A stretch of 64,000 nt of DNA from Inquilinus sp. Marseille-Q2685 (GTDB taxonomy: Bacteria > Pseudomonadota > Alphaproteobacteria > DSM-16000 > Inquilinaceae), in assembly GCF_916619195.1 (NCBI RefSeq), contig NZ_CAKAKL010000002.1, forward strand, positions 1,304,001-1,368,000, written 5' to 3'. The stretch's first letter is position 1; each line of letters starts with the position of its first letter. Shown piece by piece: positions 1-7,883 of the stretch. The position numbers were made by a program, and so were the translations under genes. A model generated the notes under the pieces. It saw only the letters and a list, made by a program, of their open reading frames with translations. It did not search any database and had not been told where the DNA came from.

Positions 1-111
1 GAGACCGCCATAGACGCAGCGTCCGAGATGCTCGACGAAGGCGCCGAACAGGCGGCGGTCGGTCTCGCCGATGGCGAAGGCACGGTCGATGGAAACCCTG
101 ACGGTCTGCAT
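1..111 (-). CDS. alpha-L-arabinofuranosidase, GH51 (partial, N-terminus only)
   Basis: Only the first 37 codons lie in the window; the gene continues beyond base 1. The ATG at 109-111 is preceded by a GGAG ribosome site (CCGGAGCGCTTC then ATG). The segment FGAFVEHLGRCVYGG matches the conserved start of GH51 arabinofuranosidases (typical form FG.F.EHLGR..YGG). GH51 enzymes remove terminal alpha-L-arabinofuranosyl groups from arabinans, arabinoxylans and their oligosaccharides, usually inside the cell. The gene follows the Opp-type transporter genes on the same strand after 33 bases, so it is probably the last-known member of that operon and suggests that the imported substrate is an arabinose-containing oligosaccharide. 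The family call rests on a short motif. Confidence 0.7.
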   Translation of the reverse strand, partial: MQTVRVSIDRAFAIGETDRRLFGAFVEHLGRCVYGGL

Positions 112-144
112 GAAGCGCTCCGGGAGAAGAGACGGACGAGATCC

Positions 145-990
145 TCAGGCCGCCGGCTGGGGCCTGGGTGCGGCGGGGAGCTCCTCCCGCCAGGCGTTGC
201 GGACGGGCAGGACCGCCTGCAGCAGTCGGATGGAATACGGATGGCTCGGGGCGGTGAGCACGGCCCGGGCGGGACCGCCTTCCACCACCCTGCCCTTTTC
301 CATGATGATGAGGCGGTCGCTGATGGGGTAGGCGGTGGCGAGGGCGTGGGTGATGTAGACGATCGACACGCCGAACGCGTCGCGCAGCGTCGCGAACATG
401 TTGACGATGGTCATGCGCAGCGACGCGTCGATCATCGACACCGGCTCGTCCGCCACGATCAGCGCCGGCTCGGGCACCAGGGCGCGGGCGATGGCGACGC
501 GCTGCAGCTGACCGCCGGACATCTCGTGGGGGAAGCGGCCACGGACCTCGGCCAGCGACAGGCCGACCTTGCGCAGCGCGGCGTCCACCCGGGCGTCCAC
601 CTCGTCGCGCGTCCGCACGCCGCAGAACCGGCGTGCCGCCATGAAGAGATAGCCGTCGAGCCGCTTCAGCGGGTTGAACGCCTCGAAAGGGTTCTGGAAC
701 ACCGGCTGCACCTCGGCCATGAAGGCCAGCCGGTCGCGGCGGCTGCGGATCGTCGCGAGATCGCGGCCGCGGAACAGGATCGACCCGCCGCTCGGCGCCG
801 TGCTGTTCAGGATCATGCGGGCCAGGGTCGATTTGCCCGAGCCGGACTCGCCGATGATGGTGAAGACCTCCGGCCGGTCGCTCGCCAGCGAGAAGTCGAC
901 GCCGTCGACCGCCCGCACGACATGGCGCCCGAACAGGCCGCCGGACCTGAAGCTCTTGCTCGCCTGCCGGACCTCGAGCAGCGTGCTCAT
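145..990 (-). CDS. Opp/Dpp-type ABC transporter ATP-binding protein (OppF-like)
   Basis: Cytoplasmic ATPase subunit, 281 residues. Walker A GESGSGKS at about 47-54, Q-loop in PVFQNP, signature MSGGQ at 157-161, Walker B with D181 and E182, and switch His at 215 (YITH) are all present, so it should be active. The ATG at 988-990 overlaps the stop of the preceding ATPase gene in an ATGA, which implies translational coupling. It is shorter than the usual 320-330 residues and lacks the Cys-containing C-terminal region seen in its partner. With that partner it would power a nickel/peptide/oligosaccharide-class importer. The GH51 gene downstream argues for a sugar oligomer rather than a peptide. Confidence 0.88.
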   Translation of the reverse strand: MSTLLEVRQASKSFRSGGLFGRHVVRAVDGVDFSLASDRPEVFTIIGESGSGKSTLARMILNSTAPSGGSILFRGRDLATIRSRRDRLAFMAEVQPVFQNPFEAFNPLKRLDGYLFMAARRFCGVRTRDEVDARVDAALRKVGLSLAEVRGRFPHEMSGGQLQRVAIARALVPEPALIVADEPVSMIDASLRMTIVNMFATLRDAFGVSIVYITHALATAYPISDRLIIMEKGRVVEGGPARAVLTAPSHPYSIRLLQAVLPVRNAWREELPAAPRPQPAA

Positions 991-1997
991 GGCAGAGCCG
1001 TCCCCCCGGCCCGGGCGCTGGCGACGTGGCAGGCGACCCGATGACCCGGCTCGAGCTCCTCGAGCGGCGGCGCCGCCTCGCGGCAGCGCTCCACCGCCAG
1101 GGGACAGCGGGGGTGGAAGCGGCAACCGGCCGGCGGGTCGGCGAGGTTCGGTGGGGCGCCCGGAATGCCGGTCTTCCGGACATCGTCCCCGATCCGGGGC
1201 AGGCTCGAGATGAGATGCGCCGTATAGGGGTGGAGCGGGCGCTGGAAGATCTCGGCGGTCGGCCCCTCCTCCACCAGCCGGCCGGCATACATGATGCCGA
1301 GCCGGTCGGCGAGGTTGGCGTGGACCGCCATGTCGTGGGTGACGAACAGGATGGAGGAGCCCATCTCCTGCTGCACCTCGCGCAGCATGGCCAGCACGCC
1401 CTTCTGGACGACGACGTCGAGGGCGGTCGGCGGCTCGTCGGCGATGATGAATTCCGGCCGGCAGATGGTCGCCAGCGCGATGGTCAGGCGCTGGCGCATG
1501 CCGCCGGACAGCTCATGCGGATAGGCGTCGAGCACCTTGGGGTCGAGGGACAGCCGCCGCAGATGGGCCGAGACCGCGGCGAAGAACGCCTGCCGCGTGT
1601 CGCCGATATGGCGCGCGGCGAAGTCGACGAATGTGTTCCGGATCCGTCGGACCGGATTCAGCACGTTCATCGATCCCTGGGGCACGTAGGACAGGCGGCT
1701 CCAGCGGATGTCGGCGACCTGGGCCGGCGACATCGCGTAGATGTCCCGGCGGCCGTCCGCGAAGGCGAAGGTCACGGTGCCGCCGACGACGTTGAGCGGC
1801 GGCCGGATGGCGCGGGCGATGGTCTTGATCAGCGTGGTCTTGCCGGAGCTGGATTCCCCCGCCAGCCCGTAGATCTCGTTGCGGCGGATGGCGAGGCTGA
1901 CGTCGTCGACGGCGCGCACCTCCCGCGTCACCCCGAAAAACCGCATCTGGTACCAGGCCTTGAGACCCGAGACCTCTAGCAGTGGCGCGGACCTCAT
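987..1997 (-). CDS. Opp/Dpp-type ABC transporter ATP-binding protein (OppD-like)
   Basis: 336-residue ATPase subunit. Walker A GESSSGKT at about 47-54, signature LSGGM, Walker B ADEPPTALD and switch His in FVTHD are visible. The C-terminus carries the Opp/Dpp extension with PGAPPNL followed by a Cys pair (CRFHPRC) and another Cys, typical of the oligopeptide-transport C-terminal domain. The ATG at 1995-1997 overlaps the stop of the OppC-like permease gene by four bases, and its own stop overlaps the next ATPase start, so three genes are translationally coupled. It forms the heterodimeric ATPase with the following gene product. Confidence 0.9.
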   Translation of the reverse strand: MRSAPLLEVSGLKAWYQMRFFGVTREVRAVDDVSLAIRRNEIYGLAGESSSGKTTLIKTIARAIRPPLNVVGGTVTFAFADGRRDIYAMSPAQVADIRWSRLSYVPQGSMNVLNPVRRIRNTFVDFAARHIGDTRQAFFAAVSAHLRRLSLDPKVLDAYPHELSGGMRQRLTIALATICRPEFIIADEPPTALDVVVQKGVLAMLREVQQEMGSSILFVTHDMAVHANLADRLGIMYAGRLVEEGPTAEIFQRPLHPYTAHLISSLPRIGDDVRKTGIPGAPPNLADPPAGCRFHPRCPLAVERCREAAPPLEELEPGHRVACHVASARAGGTALP

Positions 1998-2863
1998 GCG
2001 CCGCCCCCCATCCGCGCCAGCCGGCTGCGCGGGTCGATGTATTCGTTCATCGAGATCGCGAGCAGGAACAGCCCGACGAAGAGCATGACCACCAGGGCCA
2101 CCGGGAAGGCGATCCACCACCACACGCCGGCGACCAGCGCCGTGTGCTGGTTGGCCCAGTAGATCATGCCGCCGACGGTCGGCGTGTTGATGTCGGTGAA
2201 GCCGAGCACCGACAGCGTCACCTCGATCCCGATCGACCAGTTGATGTTGTTCATCGTGGTCGAGAACACGATCGGCAGGACGAAGGGCAGGTGTTCCTGC
2301 ACCAGGATCCGGCCGGTGCTCGCGCCCGAGAAATAGGCCTGCTGGGTGAACTCGCGGGTCCGCAGGCTCATCGCCATGGCGCGGATCAGCCGCGCGTCAT
2401 AGGCCCAGCCGAGGGCGGCGGTGATCAGCGCGAGCATGGCCCAGCTCATCGCGTCGCGCATGATGAAGTAGAACAGGACGAGGATCGGGAAGAGCGGCAC
2501 GACGACGAAGGTGTCGTTGATCGACATCAGCACCCGATCGACCCAGCCGCCCTTGTAGCCGGCCACCAGGCCGACGACGAGCGCGATGATCCGGCTGAGG
2601 ACCGCGACCACGATGCCGAAGGTCAGCGTGTTGCGGATCGCGATGGTCAGCTGCCAGAACACGTCCTGGCCGCGCGAGGTCGTCCCGAAGAGATGGTCCG
2701 ACGAGGGGGGCACGTCCGGCGCCACCACATAGACGTCGAGCGGCGGGTACGGCGATGCGAAGGACAGCAGCGCCATCACGATCACCAGCCCGACCAGGAC
2801 GAGGCCCGCAGTGAACTCGATGTTGTATCGGACAAGGTCCCGCAGGATCGCGAGGAACTGCAT
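1994..2863 (-). CDS. Opp/Dpp-type ABC transporter permease (OppC-like)
   Basis: 289-residue inner-membrane permease. The first helix lies near residues 15-40 (FTAGLVLVGLVIVMALLSF), followed by the periplasmic stretch DHLFGTTSRGQDVFWQL, which is the conserved OppC/DppC motif (HxxGTDxxGRDV). A BPD_transp_1 domain of about five more helices follows. The start was placed at the ATG at 2861-2863 because it overlaps the upstream permease stop by one base (TGATG). It pairs with the OppB-like protein to form the substrate channel. Confidence 0.9.
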   Translation of the reverse strand: MQFLAILRDLVRYNIEFTAGLVLVGLVIVMALLSFASPYPPLDVYVVAPDVPPSSDHLFGTTSRGQDVFWQLTIAIRNTLTFGIVVAVLSRIIALVVGLVAGYKGGWVDRVLMSINDTFVVVPLFPILVLFYFIMRDAMSWAMLALITAALGWAYDARLIRAMAMSLRTREFTQQAYFSGASTGRILVQEHLPFVLPIVFSTTMNNINWSIGIEVTLSVLGFTDINTPTVGGMIYWANQHTALVAGVWWWIAFPVALVVMLFVGLFLLAISMNEYIDPRSRLARMGGGA

Positions 2864-3867
2864 CAGCGGGCCTCCACGCGCGGATCGATCAGCGGGAACA
2901 GGAGGTCGATCAGCAGGGCCGCGGCCGAAACCGCGATGATCGACACCGAGGTGATGCCGAGCACGAGGCTGTAGTCGCCGGCGTGGACGCCGCTGATCAG
3001 CAGCGAGCCGAGGCCGGGATAACCGAACACCTGCTCGGTGATGATCGCCCCGTTGAAGATCGCGCCGAGCTGCAGCGCGAGGCCGGTGACCTGGGGCCCC
3101 AGCGCGTTGCGCATGACATAGGAGCCGAGAATCCGGCGCCGGCCGACGCCGCCCAGCTCGGCATAGCCGACATAGTCCTCGGTCACGATGTTCGACACCA
3201 GCGCCCGCATGCCCATGAACCAGCCGCCGATGCCGACCGCCATGAGCGACAGGGCGGGCAGCACCGAATGGACCAGCACGTCGAGGGCGAAGCCGAAGCC
3301 GTCCTCGCGATTGGCGTTCATGCTGGCGCCGCCGCTGATCGGCAGCACCGGCCAGAGGAAGCCGAACACGATCAGGAGGACGAAGGCGACGATGTAGTAC
3401 GGGATCGGATGGACGCCCATCGACACGATCCCGGCCAGCTTCAGCAGGCGGTTGCGCCGGTAATAGCCGGCGAGCCCGCCGATCAGGTTGCCGATGATCC
3501 AGGTCATGAGCGTGGAGACGAGCAGGAGCCCGACCGTCCATGGCATCGCACGCCAGATCAGGGTGGACACCGGCGTCGGGAAGGCGGAGAGGGACGGGCC
3601 GAAATCGCCGGCGACGACCCGCCGCCAGAAGGACAGGTACTGCTCGACCGGCGATCCTTCGAGGCCGTAGAGCTGGCGCAGCGAAGCCCGCATCATCTCG
3701 ATCGCCTCGGGGCTGGTGACGCCGAAGGAGGTCGCCGCGGACACGCTCTGCTCCACCGGGTCGATCGGCGTCGAATGGCTGATGACATAGGTGATGTTCA
3801 CGCCGATGAAGACGACGACCACGAACTGCACCAGCCGTCTGGCGAGATAGGCGAGAAAAGGCTTCAT
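2863..3867 (-). CDS. Opp/Dpp-type ABC transporter permease (OppB-like)
   Basis: 334-residue permease with an N-terminal helix (residues 10-28), a long periplasmic loop (about 29-100) and a C-terminal BPD_transp_1 domain of five helices, the standard OppB/DppB layout. The EAA-type cytoplasmic loop around YVGYAELGGVGRRRILGSYV contacts the ATPases. It is the first gene after the binding-protein gene, separated by 61 bases that contain a strong hairpin. The next permease start overlaps its stop. It works with the OppC-like subunit in the inner membrane. Confidence 0.9.
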   Translation of the reverse strand: MKPFLAYLARRLVQFVVVVFIGVNITYVISHSTPIDPVEQSVSAATSFGVTSPEAIEMMRASLRQLYGLEGSPVEQYLSFWRRVVAGDFGPSLSAFPTPVSTLIWRAMPWTVGLLLVSTLMTWIIGNLIGGLAGYYRRNRLLKLAGIVSMGVHPIPYYIVAFVLLIVFGFLWPVLPISGGASMNANREDGFGFALDVLVHSVLPALSLMAVGIGGWFMGMRALVSNIVTEDYVGYAELGGVGRRRILGSYVMRNALGPQVTGLALQLGAIFNGAIITEQVFGYPGLGSLLISGVHAGDYSLVLGITSVSIIAVSAAALLIDLLFPLIDPRVEAR

Positions 3868-3887
3868 TCTCCGCCCTCGGGTTGCCG

Positions 3888-3912
3888 GCGGCGCCCGCCG
3901 GACGGGCGCCGC
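3888..3912 (-). other. intercistronic stem-loop between binding-protein and permease genes
   Basis: A perfect 10-bp stem (GCGGCGCCCG paired with CGGGCGCCGC) with a 5-base loop sits between the stop of the binding-protein gene (3929) and the start of the OppB-like gene (3867). It has no T-tract, so it is unlikely to be a full terminator. As in the classic malE-malF gap, such a hairpin usually protects the 3' end of the binding-protein mRNA and lowers expression of the downstream membrane genes. That role is inferred. Confidence 0.6.
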
Positions 3913-3928
3913 GCAGCCATCGCGGGGT

Positions 3929-5824
3929 TCAGGGCTGGACAGGCTTCAGCCGCACCATCATCAGGCGCGAATTGCCCCAGTTCGGCACCGGATTGGTGTA
4001 GGGATCTTCGGCCGTCGGGTAGCCGGTCCAGTAGGTCTCGTCCATGGCCGTGAAGACGTTGTAGGCCATCAGCGGGATGACCGGCATCTCGCGGACCATG
4101 AACCTGGCGTAGTCGCGCCCGAACTCGACCGTCCGCGGATCCTCGAAGGAGACGGTGCGGATCTGCTCGATCAGCTTGTCGAGTTCCGGGCTCTGCAGGC
4201 GCTGCCAGTTGCGCGGCGACTGAGTCTTGCCCGCCGGCGCGACGAACTGGGAGTGCCAGCTGTCGAGGAAGAAGGCGAGGTCCGGGTGGCCGCCATAGGT
4301 CTCGATGCTCCAGCCGATGAAGGTGTCGAAATCGCCGGCGCCGCGGCGGTCGAGCATGTTGGTGCCCTGGGCGACGTCGATCTTCGCGTCGATGCCGAAC
4401 TGGCGCCACTGCTGGGCGATCATCGTGCCGGCCCGCGTCATCACCGGCCGGGTCTCGCCCTCGACCATGATCTTGATCGAGAAGGGCTTGCCGTCCGGCG
4501 TGTACCAGGCGTTGCCGCGCTTGGCATAGCCGGCCCGCTCCAGCAGCTCCGCGGCAGCCGTGGGATTGGTCTTCCACCAGCCATAGCCGAAGGAGCGCGC
4601 GATCTCCGCCGGATCGGTCGGGATCTGGTCGCCCATCGACGGGCGCAGCATCGTCGCGATCTGCTGTCCGACGGTGGGATCGTAGGGCTTGATCTTCTCC
4701 TTGCCGGTGTCGAGCTCGAAGCCGGCCAGCCAGTCCTGCAAAGGCTTGTGATAATCGTCCGGATGGGTGCCGGTGGGCGGGACGGCGATGGCCGAGATCG
4801 TCGCGGCGCCCCGGTATGACGCCATCGCGACGGCGCGGATGTCGATCAGCAGGGCCAGGGCCCAGCGCACGTCGCGGTTCTGGAAGGCCGGATTCTGCAG
4901 GTTGAAGATCACCGACGGCAGGGTCGGATCGGGGTGGCCGTAGGGGAAGCCCTTGAACCAGGTCTTCAGGGATTTCGACTGCTTGGCCAGGGTGAACATG
5001 CCCTCGGGCGCGACGTCGTGGATGACGTCGAGATCGTGGTTGAGCTGCGCGATCACGCGCTTGTCCGGCGGGCCTGGGTCGACATAGGCGACGTATTTCG
5101 GGCCGGGCTGGCCGTAGCGGCCGAGCGTCGTGCGCTGCCAGTCGTCGCGTCGTTGCCAGACGTACCACTTGCCGTCCGGGTCATAGCTGTTGAGCGTGTA
5201 GGCGCCGAGCGAGACCGGCTTGTTGAAATCGAACCGCAGCGGGTCGGGCGCCTTCTCGAAGACGTGCTTCGGCATCATCCAGATGGCGTTGAAGCGCACC
5301 GTGAACAGCGCATGGAAGCGGGAGTTCGGCTTCTTCAGCCTGAAGACGACGGTCTGCGGATCGACCGCCTTGACGCTGTCGACATTGAGCGAGAGCAGCG
5401 CGCTCCAGCGCATGCCCGGAGTCTTGATCTGCGTCTCGACGGTGTAGACGAGATCGTCGGCCGTGAACTCGACGCCGTCGCTCCAGTAGATCCCCGGGCG
5501 CAGCTTCACGGTCATTTCCGTGAAGTCGGCATTGTAGATCGGCTTCTCGGCGGCCAGGGAATTCTGCCAGGAGCCGTCGAGCCCACGCTCCGGATCGATG
5601 TACCAGAGCGTGTCGAGCGCCAGCTGGTGCAGACCGGTGGACTGTCCGCCGGCGTTGATGGCCCAGATGTTGAACCAGCCGGAATTCTTGATCGTCCCCT
5701 CGGGGTTTTCGAGGATCAGCGTCTCGCGGCGCGGCAGCTCCGAGACCGTGCCTTGGGCGAATGACGCGGCCGTGCTGGCGACGAGGCCCGCAAAGGCGAG
5801 CATGAGCAATTTCATGACACGCAT
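3929..5824 (-). CDS. ABC transporter substrate-binding protein, family 5 (SBP_bac_5)
   Basis: 631-residue periplasmic binding protein and first gene of the Opp-type operon. The ATG at 5822-5824 has an AGGGAGGA ribosome site 5-6 bases upstream. An N-terminal Sec signal (MRVMKLLMLAFAGLVAST...) probably ends near ASFAQG. The SBP_bac_5 core shows LRPGIYWSDGVEFTADDLVY, a hallmark of this family. At over 600 residues it is in the size class that includes several sugar-oligomer binders as well as peptide binders. Transporter genes and a GH51 arabinofuranosidase follow on the same strand, so arabino-oligosaccharides are the most likely ligand (inference). The divergent ArsR-type gene is the obvious regulator. 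Confidence 0.88.
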   Translation of the reverse strand: MRVMKLLMLAFAGLVASTAASFAQGTVSELPRRETLILENPEGTIKNSGWFNIWAINAGGQSTGLHQLALDTLWYIDPERGLDGSWQNSLAAEKPIYNADFTEMTVKLRPGIYWSDGVEFTADDLVYTVETQIKTPGMRWSALLSLNVDSVKAVDPQTVVFRLKKPNSRFHALFTVRFNAIWMMPKHVFEKAPDPLRFDFNKPVSLGAYTLNSYDPDGKWYVWQRRDDWQRTTLGRYGQPGPKYVAYVDPGPPDKRVIAQLNHDLDVIHDVAPEGMFTLAKQSKSLKTWFKGFPYGHPDPTLPSVIFNLQNPAFQNRDVRWALALLIDIRAVAMASYRGAATISAIAVPPTGTHPDDYHKPLQDWLAGFELDTGKEKIKPYDPTVGQQIATMLRPSMGDQIPTDPAEIARSFGYGWWKTNPTAAAELLERAGYAKRGNAWYTPDGKPFSIKIMVEGETRPVMTRAGTMIAQQWRQFGIDAKIDVAQGTNMLDRRGAGDFDTFIGWSIETYGGHPDLAFFLDSWHSQFVAPAGKTQSPRNWQRLQSPELDKLIEQIRTVSFEDPRTVEFGRDYARFMVREMPVIPLMAYNVFTAMDETYWTGYPTAEDPYTNPVPNWGNSRLMMVRLKPVQP

Positions 5825-5892
5825 GGGTTCCTCCCTATCCAACCGGTTCTGAAGCCGGTCCGGGCAGGGAGTGAAACCCCATTCGACCTACG

Positions 5893-5932
5893 CGTCAATA
5901 ATTTTGATACATATCACAATCTCTGATACAGA
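5893..5932. promoter_or_regulatory. divergent promoter/operator with repeated TGATACA motif
   Basis: This AT-rich patch separates the binding-protein gene (minus) from the ArsR-type regulator (plus). TGATACA occurs twice, at 5905-5911 and 5924-5930, 19 bases apart; the first copy is part of TGATA-CA-TATCA and the second part of TCTG-ATA-CAGA, both small inverted repeats. A plus-strand promoter TTGATA (5904-5909), 17-bp spacer, TACAGA (5927-5932) overlaps both copies. A minus-strand -35-like TTGACG lies at 5893-5898. The layout fits an autoregulating repressor; the promoter calls are by eye. Confidence 0.45.
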
Positions 5933-5972
5933 ACAGGGCGATCTCGTGGCCGTTCTCAAGGATGATCGTGCA

Positions 5973-6911
5973 ATGGACGTCCCGCAGCGCCGGTTGCTGA
6001 CATTGATGGCGGGGGAAGGCAGCGAAGCGCTGGAGGCGCTCGCCTCGCCCGTCAGGCTGGCCATGCTCAGGCTTCTCCGGCAGCGCGGGCCGTTGAACGT
6101 CAACCAGATCAGCAGCGAGCTGGAGCTGCCGCAATCCACCGTTGCCATCAACGTGCAGAAGCTGGAGCGGGCCGAGCTGATCCGGACCGAGACCGTGAAG
6201 GCAAGCAAGGGACAGCAGAAGGTCTGCTCGGCCCTCTATGACGAGATCACGGTCCGGCTCGACGATCCGGACGCGCTGCAGAACGATCGGATCATCGAGG
6301 TCGCGATGCCGATCGGCCTCTACACCACCTGCGAGGTCAGCGCCCCCTGCGGGCTGTGCTCCACCGACGGCGTGCTGGGCCTTCTCGACGTTCCCGACCA
6401 TTTCCTGGACCCGAACCGGATGAAGGCTTCCCTGATCTGGTTCGGCCGCGGCTTCGTCGAATACAAGTTCCCCAACAACGCCAAGGTGGTGGGGAAGGCG
6501 ATCGAACAGCTCGAAGTCACCATGGAGCTGTCGTCGGAAGTGCCCGGCACCAACAGCGACTGGCCGTCGGACATCACCCTGTGGATCAACCATGTCGCGG
6601 TGGCGACCTGGACGTCGCCGGGCGACTACGGCGACACGCGAGGCCGCTACACGCCGCGCTGGTGGAAGCTCGCCGGATCGCAATACGGCAAGCTCGTCAC
6701 CTGGCGGATCACCGGCGACGGGGCCTTCGTCGACGGCAGCCGCGCCTCGGACGTGACGCTGGACCAGCTTCGCCTGAACGACCATCACGCGATCCGCCTC
6801 CGGATCGGCATCGAGGAGAACGCCGAGCACCCAGGCGGCCTCAACATCTTCGGCCGCGGCTTCGGCAACCATGATCAGGACATCGTCATGCGCCTGCGGC
6901 TGGGCGCGTGA
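5973..6911 (+). CDS. ArsR-type winged-helix transcriptional regulator with C-terminal sensor domain (COG4189-like)
   Basis: 312 residues from the ATG at 5973, which has AAGGA nine bases upstream; an in-frame GTG at 5946 is an alternative. Residues 15-90 form a winged-helix domain (ALASPVRLAMLRLLRQRGPL, then SELELPQSTVAINVQKLE as the recognition helix). The rest is a beta-rich domain with a Cys cluster (CEVSAPCGLC) and many aromatic residues, resembling a carbohydrate-binding jelly roll. It is divergent from the Opp-type operon, so it probably senses the imported sugar and controls both its own gene and the transporter. The ligand is unknown. Its 3' end overlaps the damaged epimerase gene by 37 bases. 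Confidence 0.75.
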   Translation: MDVPQRRLLTLMAGEGSEALEALASPVRLAMLRLLRQRGPLNVNQISSELELPQSTVAINVQKLERAELIRTETVKASKGQQKVCSALYDEITVRLDDPDALQNDRIIEVAMPIGLYTTCEVSAPCGLCSTDGVLGLLDVPDHFLDPNRMKASLIWFGRGFVEYKFPNNAKVVGKAIEQLEVTMELSSEVPGTNSDWPSDITLWINHVAVATWTSPGDYGDTRGRYTPRWWKLAGSQYGKLVTWRITGDGAFVDGSRASDVTLDQLRLNDHHAIRLRIGIEENAEHPGGLNIFGRGFGNHDQDIVMRLRLGA

Positions 6912-7558
6912 CGGTCCGGCGTGCCGCGGTCGTTCTCCGAAATGTGGACATGGATCATGTGGCGGCTGATCGTGCCGATGGCGGCGACCGGATCCTTCTC
7001 CTCGATATTGGCGTGGAAGGTGTCGTACATCCCCTTCACGGCGGGGTGGTCGACCTCGTCCAGATAGCCGGCCAGCTGATCCATCGTGTTGAGGAAATAG
7101 CACTCGAAGCGGTTCAGCGCCTCGAGGGCGAAGCGGACGCCCTGCCGCTGGGCGTGGTCGCCGGCGCGGCGGTGGAAGTCGACGCCGCGCCGGCGCTCCT
7201 CGGCCGTGGGGCCGTGGCCCGTGAAATGGCCGAGCTGCGAGTGCATCGGGCCGGCGACGATCGATGCCCCGAGCGCCCTGGCGCAGTCGACGACCCATTT
7301 CGCCCGGTCCAGCGCGGCCTCGCGCTCCGCCCGGTCGTCCGAGAGGCAGTTGTGCCCCGCCCCCAGCACGCTCACGGCGGTGACGTCGAAGCCCAGCGCC
7401 GCGAGCCGCTCCCCGAGCCTGGCGTAGTCGTCGGGCGCGCCTTCGAAGACCGGGATCTCCACGCTGTCATACCCGGTCTCCCGCCGCGCCTTCAGCAGCG
7501 GCGCGTGGTCGTCGGTGACATGCCCCGTCCAGAGCAGCAGGTTGAAGCCGTACTTCAT
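6875..7558 (-). pseudogene. sugar 3-epimerase / hydroxypyruvate isomerase-like TIM barrel, 3'-truncated
   Basis: The ATG at 7556-7558 opens MKYGFNLLLWTGHV, the usual start of D-tagatose/D-psicose 3-epimerase-type proteins (normally about 280-290 residues). The metal and catalytic residues of the first three quarters are visible: Glu in ALEALNRFE, Asp in GMYDTFHANIEE, His in IHVHISENDRG. Homology stops right after HISENDRGTP; a short unrelated tail (DRHAPSRRR...) follows and the frame ends at residue 227. The part that should carry the last metal-binding Glu and the final helix is absent. The break coincides with the 3' end of the convergent regulator gene, pointing to a deletion. Probably inactive. 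Confidence 0.72.
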
Positions 7559-7648
7559 CCCCCCTCCTCCCTCGGCCGTCGCGGGTCGCCGGCCCGACCC
7601 CAAGGCAATTGCTTGAAGCGCCTACGGTGGCAGATAAGGCGCCGCCCG

Positions 7649-7786
7649 ATTGCCTCTCCCGCTTGCGGGAGAGGTCGGAGACGCGAAGCGGCTCCGGGTG
7701 AGGGGAGTTTGTCGAGGTCTGGGCCAGCCCTCACCCGCCAGCGCTGCGCGCTGTCGACCTCTCCCGCGTCCGGCGGGAGAGGCAAT
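7649..7786. repeat. palindromic extragenic repeat element (138 bp)
   Basis: The element has 14-bp inverted ends (ATTGCCTCTCCCGC and GCGGGAGAGGCAAT). Each end is itself a hairpin: CCTCTCCCGC-TT-GCGGGAGAGG at 7653-7674, and CCTCTCCCGC with GCGGGAGAGG at 7758-7782. An internal inverted pair, GGGTGAGGG (7696-7704) and CCCTCACCC (7728-7736), lets the whole unit fold into one long structure. This is the common high-copy intergenic repeat type of alphaproteobacterial chromosomes. It occupies most of the 325-base gap between the broken epimerase and the PfpI gene; the rest of that gap (7559-7648 and 7787-7883) shows no gene. Confidence 0.8.
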
Positions 7787-7883
7787 GCAATGGTCCGAAC
7801 CGGACAGATCATGGACAGAATGGACCAAAGACATCGCGATCGCCCTGGCCCGCCCCCTTTTCAGGCGAGGCCGGCCACGGCGC

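Noticed and set aside
6320-6589. Minus-strand small frame within the regulator gene
   Set aside because: Antisense to a well-supported winged-helix regulator; no ribosome site or recognisable domain.
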